Below are positions 1-11,200 of a stretch of DNA of 64,000 nucleotides, piece by piece. The notes under the pieces are model-generated. The model saw only the letters and a list, made by a program, of their open reading frames with translations. It was not told the DNA's origin and did no database searches. Where the stretch lies: the NCBI GenBank assembly GCA_030248195.1, contig JASAND010016406.1, positions 1 to 64,000 on the forward strand. The letters are read 5' to 3'. This DNA is from Trissonchulus latispiculum. Its lineage: Eukaryota > Nematoda > Enoplea > Enoplida > Ironidae. Within the stretch, counting starts at the first letter, position 1. Each line of letters starts with the position of its first letter. A program made the translations under genes and the position numbers.

Positions 1-391
1 TTTTCTGCAGTGTTGGCACATAATCTTGTATTATGTTGATGCGAAAAGCAGTTGACATTATGGAGGACGTGTATTATTAAGTTTGTATAATAAGGAGCAC
101 GACCACAATATATACTTGCAGGCCAGCTGACAAAAATCGTACAATTTTCCGAAGAACTGCCAATAGCAACAGCAAGCAGCAGCCGATAGAAACTCTGGAC
201 AGTTTCCGCGAATATGGGGTTGTTCCGCTAAAGCTGAGTCCATATTAGTGCGCTTTTAACCTAGTCCTCCTGGCAGTTACAACCTCCGCCCTCCCATATT
301 AACGTTTTAAAACCTAGTCCTCTGTCTGCTTAAAACCCTGTGTCACCTATATTGCATTTTTCATGCTCCATCGGAGCATTTTTATTCTTGT
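1..391. mobile_element. Foldback element, truncated by window start (ATGCTCC family)
   Basis: This is the partner of the complete 711 bp foldback at 59989-60699; only its inner part is inside the window. It ends with the terminal motif GGAGCATTTTTATTCTTGT at about 373-391. It also carries the subterminal text CCTAGTCCTCCTGGCAGTTA (263-282), whose counterpart occurs in both halves of the right-arm element. No coding potential is visible. Confidence 0.7.
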
Positions 392-1216
392 ATCAATATC
401 TAAAACTTCAGCATGAGTATTACTAGTGTTCATTTTATTGAGCGTTAAGCATTTAGGATAAATGTTAGGAAAAGCGCATTGCGCTTTATCACGATCATTA
501 GTAAAAGTGAATTACTGAATTTTCAGGTGTAAAAGCTGATACAAAGTCTGAAAAGTGCATTAACAGCAAAAAATTTCCTCCAACTAAAATACCGCGTCAA
601 GACCGGGTCAGAGCTCCCGACCCGGTGACCCGATCGATTTAGTGACCCGAACTGACTCGGTGACCCGGTTTCATCTCTGATTCAGCCGAGCTGGCTGTCT
701 TTCTTGGACAATCAACCAGGTAGGAGCTCCAGGGCATAGTTCTCTCTGGGTAAGAGCGCATATTGGCTCTGTCCACTAGGGCTTTGCCTCAGGGACTGCA
801 GGCAGGCGTCTTTCATTATTTCTCTATAAGAGGGTGATGCTGTCACAATCCCAGTTATTAGGCTGGAGGCTGATCTTTGCGGTAACGGCTGACCCTGGCC
901 CCCCGCTAATTGGGCGCTAGAGAACGGATACGGGCTTGTGGGCATAGGATAACGTGGGGGGAATGGGGGGGGGGTTGCAGACCCCCCAGACCGACAAAAA
1001 CGGGTAGACCCCTCGTCTAGAAAGGAAAAAAGGGTAGATCATCCCTCAGCGATTTTTACTAAAAATTGCTAATATTTTAGCAAATTTTAGTTATTTTTTC
1101 AAAGAATTTCGTGAAAATCGCTAAAACTTGTCATTTTTTTACTAATTTTTGGTCAAGCACGTTAAAAATTCGCAATTTTTTCTAATTTCGGGGCAGACCC
1201 CCTCAAAGTTTTGGAA
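392..1216. other. Left-arm-only segment of about 825 bp
   Basis: In the right arm the foldback end at 59989 is followed almost directly by the sequence that matches left position 1217 onward, so this segment is absent there. It holds repeated GACCCGGTGACCCG-type motifs (about 600-672), a run of G at 966-973 and repeated GGGTAGACCCC text (about 1000-1260). The GACCCGGTGACCCGG motif recurs near 63628-63661. It is either an insertion on the left or a deletion on the right. No gene is seen. Confidence 0.75.
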
Positions 1217-2133
1217 TTTTTCAGGGGTAGCGCCCTCGCGGAGGTTAGGGTAGACCCCCCCCAGAATCGGACCCCGTGTTAATGTATGCAGTTGTGGGGG
1301 TCGCTAATGCCCAATTTAGGGGGACAGTCAGCCGTTGTTGTGCAAATCATGCCCCCATCCTTTTAACTAAAAGTACGACGCTTTTTACACTCTTAGTTGT
1401 TATGTATATACTCTTTATCGGTGGGCACTGGATATCGCGATTTCTGTTTGAGACATAGTCATGAAGAGTTAGCAAATGTTTGACAGTTTGTAAATTTTAA
1501 AAATATTTTTCACTTGGTTATCTGAATATATTTTTGAAATCAATGCTTCATAGTACAGCAAAAACGTGACAGAAAAATTGAAATTTTAGCTGTGAAATTG
1601 AATTTTTTGAAACCTAGTTTTGAATAAGCGGTTAACTGGATAACCGCATATCCGTTACCGCAAAGTACATAGGCTGATATTCGGATATGAAAAATATACG
1701 ATGTTCATCAGTGTTCGATGTTCTCCGTTGTTCTAATTGTATATACATACTATATTTTTGTATTGAGTGAATCGCGAGCAATCGCCCGTCAAAGCGGGAA
1801 AGAGCAAAAAATTTTGAAAATAAAAAATTTAGCACGCAATACTTGACGAAATTAGCCGTTTTATATATTTGGGGCTTTGTTTGGGACCTGGCCTAATTTT
1901 CCACCCAATGGCTAGTTATAAGCCATCTACTAATTTTCCAAACTATAAAAATCGCCATCGTTTTATGTTTTTTCATTTTTAAAAATTTTTCAACCAAAGG
2001 AAAGTTCATGTCATGACGGTTCAGAAATATTGCTGTACCAAAACTGTACCGTAGAATCAGTATAAACAAAACAATTTCGCTCCCTACATTTTTGGTCAGA
2101 CTAATTTCATATTTCCTCTTCCTTGTGTTTCAG
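1217..2133 (+). other. REV3 intron sequence upstream of the first visible exon
   Basis: AT-rich sequence matching 59063-59985 in reverse complement. It ends with a polypyrimidine stretch and the acceptor TTGTGTTTCAG at 2123-2133. I see no further REV3 exon here, so the preceding exons lie left of the window. Confidence 0.6.
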
Positions 2134-2295
2134 AATGGACGCTCCAGAGTGTATTGCCCTGACCATGGAGCCCGAGTCCATCTTTTACACTGATCCGGTT
2201 CTGGTCCTGGATTTTCAGTCTCTCTATCCTTCCATGGTTATTGCCTACAACTATTGCTATTCTACCTGTCTGGGCAAAGTTCATCGCTATGAGAG
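2134..2295 (+). CDS. REV3L: REV3 exon with polymerase motif A
   Basis: It begins after TTTCAG with one base that completes a split codon and reads MDAPECIALTMEPES. It continues into motif A, where the catalytic Asp codon is at 2210-2212 within DFQSLYPS. It ends in phase 2 (GAGAG) before a GTTTGA donor. Joining to the next exon creates a Ser codon. Confidence 0.93.
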
Positions 2296-5200
2296 GTTTG
2301 ATTGGTCGCCTTTTATTTTTTGAAGATTTTGCTCCTTGAATTATCGTATCCTGCTGTTTTACCTACACACGCATTGTTGCTTTAGCTCAGTTTTTAAGTT
2401 TTAATTTTACTGGGCTTGTTGACAATTTATGCGTTGGTTTTTGAACGGTAACAGTCTTAACTGCAAACGAAAGCAAACAGTATGTATATTAGATTTGCGG
2501 TCTTTATTATAGTTGTTTTGCTAGTTTCCTAGCGGTCTATACGTAGGACTGTGGCTATCAGCTTTTTGTCCAGTTCGTGCTACAATAATACAAATTGGAC
2601 CGGGGTCTGGCCTCGGCCCCGGTTCCGGTGGTCAGGCCCTGGTCTAGACCGGGGCCACAAATTAGCGAAATTTTGTAAATTTTTGACATTTTTTGACCAA
2701 AATTTTAAAAATCCGAAAGTCAAAAATAGATCTAAGTGCTTCAAATCGTTTTCTTACCGATTTGAATGAAGACAACCATAGTAACGTTTGAATACCAGAA
2801 ATTATTGCATTAAGAAAAAATTTAAAAAGTTTTTATTTGGACCTCCAGTTTCTAGTAGTGGCGGCCCCGGTTTATCTCTAATACTGTTTGTGTTGTCTTT
2901 AGTTCTGATGAAATTTCCTTTGGCTGTTACCGACTTCGCTTACCGGAATCTTTTCTGAATGATGAAGTAAGCAGTGATAGAAACAGAAAACTAACTGTTT
3001 CAATTCGATTATGTCCCGGGGTCGTAAAATGTTGGAGTGGTTGAGAAAATTGTTGGCCAGTTGGTTTGCTCAGATTTTGTAGATTGTTAAAGTCTGTTGC
3101 TTGTTCTTATGTGTTTGTGGTTTTTACTATTTTTATGTGTTTGTTTTAGCATTTATTGAATGATGTTCATATCTCGCCAGCCGGTGTAGGCTTTGTCTCT
3201 TCCAGAATACGCTGTGGTGTAATGCCAAAGTGAGTGTAAAGATTTCAGTTTTTTTATTTCTTTTTATAATCTTCTCTTTCTCTTTTTTTTTTTTTGGACT
3301 GAAGTTTAAGATTGTTTTATTTTATGCATTTCTGATCTAAGCTTGATTATTCTGTAGGTTTAAACCTAAGGTATTATTACCCAGTATACTCATGGGGGAG
3401 CTCTGAGCCCCCCTATAACATGAGCTATGAAGCACTTGCCGGATTTGGGCAAGTGCTAATTAGGCATAACTAATTAACGGGAAGGAATTAAGAGCTAATA
3501 TTTGCATTTTTGAAATCTCCAGAGCCGGAAGAGCTTTCGAATGATACCAAACTTGCTCCGGAAAAAATGAACTTCCGAAAAAATCGACTTTCTCTTACGG
3601 GTTTGAAAGGGGTTTTTTTCTCTGTATATATTCTCAGCATGATTTTTTCCCAATTTTGTGTTAACTCGATTTTTCGAACAGCCCATAGGAAAATTTTCTA
3701 TACTTTTTTTTGATTATCTAGGCAATGGTACTTAAGCAAGTTTATGTTTTTTTTCGAATTTCGATCTGTTTCGATTTTTTATAGATGGTCAAAAAATGGG
3801 AAAAATAGCGTTTTTGGACACCTGCAAGCTGAAAAATTTCCAAAGTCCCGAAAATTTAGAAAATAGTCTAAAAACGGGCAAAACAGCGTTGGTCCTTCGG
3901 CCTCGGGGTGGTACCCATATACAGTAAATCGGGGTCGCTGAACACGATAACCTATCGCCGAAGCAGAGCGGATGTGACCTTCGGGGCTCCATGGCGCCCG
4001 CGGTTCCCCGCTCCTGGGTCAAAGTTGGGAAAAAGTCTCCAAAAACAGCTATTTTCGGCGTTTTGGTTGGGGGCATATATGGGGAATCGATTATGCTCGT
4101 TTCAATGGGCGTATTGTCGAAACCGACGGAAGTGACCACTGGTCACTACGGTCTAGGTGGCCTATTGACCACTGGTCAAACCCCCTAAAACAGCGTTTTT
4201 CAGGCTTTTTTTGGTTGGAGGCATATATAGTAAATCGACTATGCTCGTTTCAATGGGCACTATTGTCGAAACCGACGGAAGTGACCACTGGTCACTACGG
4301 TCTAGGTGGCCTATTGACCACTGGTCAAACCCGCTAAAACAGCGTTTTTCGGCGTTTTGGTTGGAGGCATATATAGTAAATCAACTATGCTCGTTTCAAT
4401 GGGCATATTGTCGAAACCGACGGAAGTGACCACTGGTCACTACGGTCTAGGTGTCCTATTGACCACTGGTCAAACCCGCTAAAACAGCGTTTTTCGGCGT
4501 TTTGGTTGCAGGCATATATAGTAAATCGACTATGCTCGTTTCAATGGGCATATTGTCGTAACGGACGGGAAGTGACCACTGGTCACTACGGTCTAGGTGG
4601 CCTATTGACCACTGCTCAAACCTCCTAAAACATCGTTTTTCGGCGTTTTGGTTGGAGGCATATATAGTAAATCGACTATGCTCGTTTCAATGGGCATATT
4701 TTCGGAACAGACGGAAGTATCCACTGGTCTTGGTGGCCTATTGACCAATGGTCAAACCCCCTTAAACTTCGTGTTTCAGCATGTTTTGGTTGGGGGCATA
4801 TATGAAGAAAAGCGACTATGCTCGTTTCAATGGGCATATTTTCGAAACCGACGGAAGTGATCACTGGTCACTACGGTCTAGGTGGTCTAGTGACCACTGG
4901 TTAAACCCCCTGGAACAGCGTTTTTCGGCGTTGTGGTTGGGGGACATTACACTACCAAAAATTGGATAAGGACAAGTAGGAAAAATGCTCCTTGCAGTCG
5001 CATGAAAAAGTTAATATGAGCTATTGTGGCCAACATTTAAACGTGCTGGAGTGAAGATTTAAAATGTTTAATATGAGCCAACATCTAAATATATAAGTAG
5101 AGGACAAGATGTAAACGTTTAACATGAGCCGCTACGTTTCTCTTGGGCTCATATTGACGCAAATGAAATAAGCTAATATATTTTTTATATACAAAGGCTT

Positions 5201-8200
5201 TCTTCAGATAGTCAAAAGGTTAGGAACGGTTTGCATATGCAAGGTTACATGGTATGGCTGGATTAAATCTCACTAGGTAAGTATATATCGTCTGTGACAG
5301 TTCTAAATTTTTATTGCCTTATTCTGGTTTATATTGGTTGCCTTTAGTTAATAATTTATATACATGTATATACATGTATACGTATAGTGAGATCTAGAAG
5401 CAACGTCAAAAAACAAGCAAATGTTTTGAAGCGAAGTTGAAAAATCAGGCAATTCTGATTTTTGTTTAAAACGTATGCGCCAGTATTAATATATATTCAG
5501 TCTTTTCTGGCTAGGTTTAACAATGTCTGTTTAGAGGACACGTACCACAGGCGTAACCAAAGTGGAGCGTCAATATGAGCCCAAGAGAAACGTAGCGGCT
5601 CATGTTAAACGTTTACATCTTGTCCTCTACTTATATATTTAGATGTGGGCTCATATTAAACATTTTAAAAATCTTGTCCTCAGCACTTTAAATGTTGGCC
5701 ATAATAGCTCATATTAACTTTTTCATGCGACTGCAAGGAGCATTTTTCCTACTTGTATAATTTAGTTTAGTACAGCACTTTTCCGTTGATATGCCGCAGG
5801 TGTAAAACTAAATATGGCAGATGTAGCATACACTACTAATACGTGCCTTTTTTATTTGCTGTACAAATGTTTCATGCCTGGGTCTTGGGGCCAATGTGTT
5901 TCAGGGAAGTTGAAGGTGGAATTTTGGAATCTCTCTCTGTTCTTCGGTGCTTCTTCGAAAACACTATAAGAATAGAATGCAGTGCGTAGTTAAAATTGAC
6001 CGTTTTCGGCGTGACATTTCAATCCGGGGCTGTGTATTTTAGGCTAAATCGGGTAAGCTTTCTGCTCTTTTTCTGGAATTTTTCTTGGAGGGGGCGAAAA
6101 TTTTTCTAAAAATGTGCTTAAACTAGTGCTATTTTCTTGCATGTCTGTAAAAGTTAATTTTTATCGCGAAAATATTCAGATTTAGTGCACAAATTTAGAT
6201 TTCCTGCACCTTTCCCTATGAAATCCCGGCTTCGCCGGCCAATGTAAACCCGGCTTTGCCGGCCATTCACTACCGTCCTGCACCTTTCCCTAATTCTCTA
6301 TTCATAAATTTCTATGGACTAAGATCAGGATGATTCAGGTCTCATAGAGGCTGGCCTAACCAGTTACTTCGTAATCTTATACCTTATCGCTGATAATTTT
6401 TAATTAAAGTTAACTGGATCCCTCTGACGATGTATCATTCTGGTCCTAGTCCACCTCTGGCCCACTGGTAAAAAGATCATACGGCGTTCTACACTTCTCC
6501 CGCTAATTGTAAAACCAATTCGACCTCTTAGTTTTTCATGATCAGAGTCTAGGGAATTAAGGCCGAAAGACTCTGATTAACCTATCAAACTGGTCAGTAT
6601 ATAAGTATCGAACCAGTAATTAATTTCTTTCCGTATTCGTTTAAATAAGCCCATCTATCCCACATCCTGTTTTGTTTTGTTTTTGTTTGTTTATTTGTCG
6701 TTGGCACACATTTTAGTTTATCATAGGCGTGGCAGCGACCCCTATAATATGTGTGTGAAAAGTGGCTGGAGACAGTGTAAAATAAGCTGCGCAGAAGCTG
6801 CGCAAAATCCTGCAGATCCTGCGCAGATTTCATGCGCAAATTGTAGAGCACATCGAGTTTAGTATGTCTGTGAAGTTTCAGCCCCGTATCACTTACCGTT
6901 AAAAAAGTTGTGCCCTGGACCGGTTATGGCGGCGATGTTTTTTTTCCGGTTTCTCCTATTTGATGGTTGTATTGTACATAATGTTCGCCGCTTTCACGTG
7001 ATCTGCAGCGGTGGGCCAACCTAAAGGGCTATGGAGTCTAGTAGTACCCTCTAAAGAATTTAAGAATCACAACTTTTTTTTTGCGCCGCAGCTGCGCCAC
7101 AGCGCCGCAGTGGCGCCGCAAAGTCGGCTCATAGCGAAAAGTGACCATTTTTGTGGTCGTCGCTCAGGTCGAACATTACGAGCTGGAGCTGATTTCTTTT
7201 TATATTCAGAAATTACATATATTGAACTAACTAACGGTCTAGGTTGCGTTTCTCTATCGCTTCCCTAGCGACCACAGTGGCCCGTCAAAGATGGCGAAAA
7301 TTCGAAAAATGAAAAATCGAAATTTCTCGCTATCTATTTAACTTTGAACGCTCAAATCTTCCATACAATGGTTTTCTGGCACGGAGAATCGATTCCCGCA
7401 GTCAGTTTTACCGTCAGACCCACCCATCTTGCTGGGCTGGTTCCACTTTGCCGTCGGGAGGGTGAAGTCGGAAACCGCTTCCTGGAGGTCCCTAGTAGGC
7501 TTTACCTGGCCTCTCAAAACTTTGTCTATAGGGGTTTTCCGGTGCGCCCAGCTCATTCCCGGTGTCCTTTTTGCCGTAGGACTCATCCATCTTGCTGTGC
7601 TGGTTCCACTTTGCCGTCTGGAGGGTCATGTCGGAAACCGCTTCCTGGAGGTCCATAGTAGGCTCTACCTGGCCTCTCAAAACTTTGTCTATAGGGGTTT
7701 TCTAGTGTGCCCAGCACATTCCCGGTATCCGTTTTGCCGTCCGGCGTACCTATTTTGCTGGGCTGGTTCCACTTTGCCGTTTGAAGGGTCAGTCGGGTGG
7801 GGGGTCAAGTGGTCGAAAATAAAATTTTTCAAAAGTGGTCAAATTTGGTACCAAATGAAAGCCCTAAGCGAGCTGGGCAACTTTTGTCATAGAACTGCAT
7901 GCTCAAAGTGGCTGTAGAGTGCTGTGTGGGGTGGGGTGGGGACTTAGGCGATTTTCGGTCAAAAATGAAAGTTTTCAAAAGTGGTCAAATTTGGTACCAA
8001 CTGAAAGCCCTAAGCGAGCTGAGCAACTTTTGTCATAGAACCGCATGCTCAAAGTGGCTGTAGAGTGCTGTGTGGGGTGGGGTGGGGACTTAGGCGATTT
8101 TCGGTCAAAAATGAAAGTTTTCAAAAGTGGTCAAATTTGGTACCAAATGAAAGCCCTAAGCGAACTGAGCAACTTTTGTCATAGAACCGCATGCTCAAAG

Positions 8201-11200
8201 TGGCTGTAGAGTGCTGTGGTGGGGTGGGGTGGGGACTTAGGCGATTTTCGGTCAAAAATGAAAGTTTTCAAAAGTGGTCAAATTTGGTACCAAATGAAAG
8301 CCCTAAGCGAGCTGAGCAACTTTTATCATAGAACCGCATGCTCAAAGTGGCTGTAGAGTGCTGTGGTGGGGTGGGGTGGGGACTTGGCGATTTTCCGTCA
8401 AAAATGAAAGTTTTCTAAAGTGGTCAAATTTGGTACCAAATGAAAGCCCTAAGCGAGCTGAGCAACTTTTGTCATAGACCTGCATGCTCAAAGTGGCTGT
8501 AGAATTCTGTGGTGGGGTGGGGTGGGGACTTAGGCGATTTTCGGTCAAAAATGAAAGTTTTCAAAAGTGGTAAAGTTTGGTACCAAATGAAAGCCCAAAG
8601 TGAGCTGAGCAACTTTTGCGGTGTCGGATTTATGCCTTTCTCAACCGGAATATAAAGGATAGACATAGGCCCAACACACATATTATCCCCTTTTGTGCGG
8701 AGCATTTTTGTTACTTGTTTCAGTAGCTTAAGCAATCATCATGTAAGGCATCAAAAAAGGTAAAGGTACCTTAAACATTTATGCGATATCACATTGTGGC
8801 TTATATATAACTTACTTAAGGGGGGGGGGTCGCTTTGGGTCAAAATCGATAGTAGCGGATTTCGCTCATTTTCACACACAAAATAGGTACATATCTTCTC
8901 AAAAACAAGACAAAACGTTAGAGTTCGAAACCAAGCAGTGACAGAGATATTCAGCGATAAAGTTGGAAAACTTGAAAATCAATGTGATTAGCCCTCCAGG
9001 GTCATGTTGCCACAGAACGGTAGCGAAATTTGGGTCAACTAATATGGCAAATTAATTCTGTGGGTTGGCTAATATTTTAATGCTAAAACTACTCCGGAAT
9101 TTCCATCCATTCGTTCACAGTACATTCTTCAATTGTGAACTGAGCCTTTTTCAGCTAACTGTGCCCTCAAACTTTATCTTGCTCTAACTTTCAGATACTA
9201 CATTTCGGGCACATCGTTCTATTAGAAAAGTTGTTCAGCTCATCAGTAGCTATCGAATGATACCCAATTTGTCCATATTTTGGAAATCTCAAAATTGACT
9301 TTTGTGACCTATAAGAGATCAAAGGAGCCGACATGACAGAAAAGTTCTACCTTGAAGTTTTGCCATTACCATAATGTCAGGCAGGCATTGAGAGTTTTAT
9401 GTGCCAATTTTGGTGACTTTCGAATTGGTAACGAGTGAGAAATTATTTTAAAAACGTAAAAATTGTACAAAATGATGATTTTTTTGCAAAATTATCCCAT
9501 TTTGTGGCAAGTTTCTTGAGATCACTACAAATTGTTGAAATTTGAAACTACTGTCATAAGAATTCTGTCTATGCGTAGAGTGCAACTATCTATGAGCGAT
9601 TTCTGTAGCTTTTGCCAATCGTCCAGGAGAGGCGAAAATGTGTCGCTGGTCCTGTTTTTCATAGTACAAAAAGTACCAATTTTACAAAATTTTGACTTTG
9701 AAAAATCGCCAAAAATATGACACTCAACAGAATTGTTTCAGAAGGGTTATTTGCACTCTCTGATATGTTCTTAACATGTACAACAAGGTTGTAGCAATGT
9801 ATCTTGCATACAGCGAAAAAAGTTTCTGCCACAAACTTTTTAACCTAACTTTTTCATTTTCCTATGTTTAACACATGTCGAGGTCAACTTTGAAGGGCTC
9901 TACAGCACGATAGAACCAATATTACGCAAAACGCTCTTGTCTTGTTTTGAGGACCCATTGGGACTACAAAATATGTTAAAATGGGCAAAATCGGAGATGG
10001 TCGAAAATTCGGCCAAAAAGCGACCCCCGGTCGAAAATTCGGCCAAAAAGCGACCCCCCTCCTTAAGATGCTGGTTTTCTTTCGGGTATTTTTCACTCCT
10101 ACGGCTTTAATCCTTTACGCAAAGGGCTAAAACTTGCGAAATAACCTATTTCCGTGCTCTTTAACATTTTAGGACCAGTCCCGTATTCTTAGGCCAAAAG
10201 ATAAGAAAGTTTTGGTTTTTGGCCTTAAACTATAAGTAGGTAGACAAAACACGGGATTGGTTGGTATGGCTGGAAAGAGGACTCGAAAATGAACATTTTT
10301 GCTCTTACAAGCTCTGAGCTATCTTCAGTGGTTAAGTCAGTATAAGCAAAAAAACTGTTTTTAGGGTCAAAAACTGGCCATTTTCGAGGAAATCAGTTTT
10401 TTCAAAATTACTGCCACATGTTAAGGACAAAATTGGCTTAGTTATACTCAATCGATACATCGTCCAAATGCACATTTTATGAACGTCTATTAGCCGAACT
10501 TTATTGCTTTCAGCTAGAGATTTGGCCGAAAAACCATTTTGGCAAAACTGCGATTATTTTGTTTCGAACATCGATTTCTCAAAAACTACTCGACGGATTC
10601 CGGAGATTTTCGGTAGAATCGAAATTCGCACTTCTGCGGAGGGACGTTTTCCTTGGTTTGGGCTAAAACTACTCCAGTTGCGAGAAAACTCAATGCGAAG
10701 TTGCGAAATTTCGTGTTACTGTGCATTTGGCCAATTTTCTCTACCGTTAAGACCTGCTGAGCCAAATCCAAAAAAACGTCCCTCGGCCTATATGTCCTTC
10801 ATATCGTGGCACAAAAAGAACTTTTGGCCGATTCTTCAGTTTTGAGAAATCGATGTTCAAAAAGTTTTGGTCTATATTCATCCTGTTTGGTGTCAGCTTG
10901 TCAGAAAATTTCTGCTATTTTTTGCTAATTTTGCCAGTTCTGTAAGCTCATGTGAATGTACAGATAATAAGCTTTAAAACGATGTATAAAGCTCTTTGCA
11001 ACCCCCAAAATTGCGAAAGTTATAGCGTTTCAAAAAATCACCACAAAAGCACTGCACAAAAGGATACCACCACCTTAAGGGGGGGGGGTCCATTTTTGGC
11101 CGATTTTTCGACCATCTCCGATTTTGCTCATTTTCACATATTTTGTTGTCCGATTGGTATATTTTAACGAGTTTTTGAAATGAAGGTCGGATCTCTTACG

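Noticed and set aside
7344..7917. Overlapping Cys/Pro-rich open frames of 100-160 residues
   Set aside because: They follow the 163 bp and 147 bp tandem repeats in several frames on both strands, so they reflect repeat composition rather than a gene.
3900..8625. Possible CRISPR array
   Set aside because: Units are 147 bp with no unique spacers, there are no cas genes, and the setting is a eukaryotic intron.
10504..10845. A 113-residue plus-strand frame
   Set aside because: It lies inside the inverted repeat between T1 and T2, has no family resemblance, and its mirror copy is not open over the same length.
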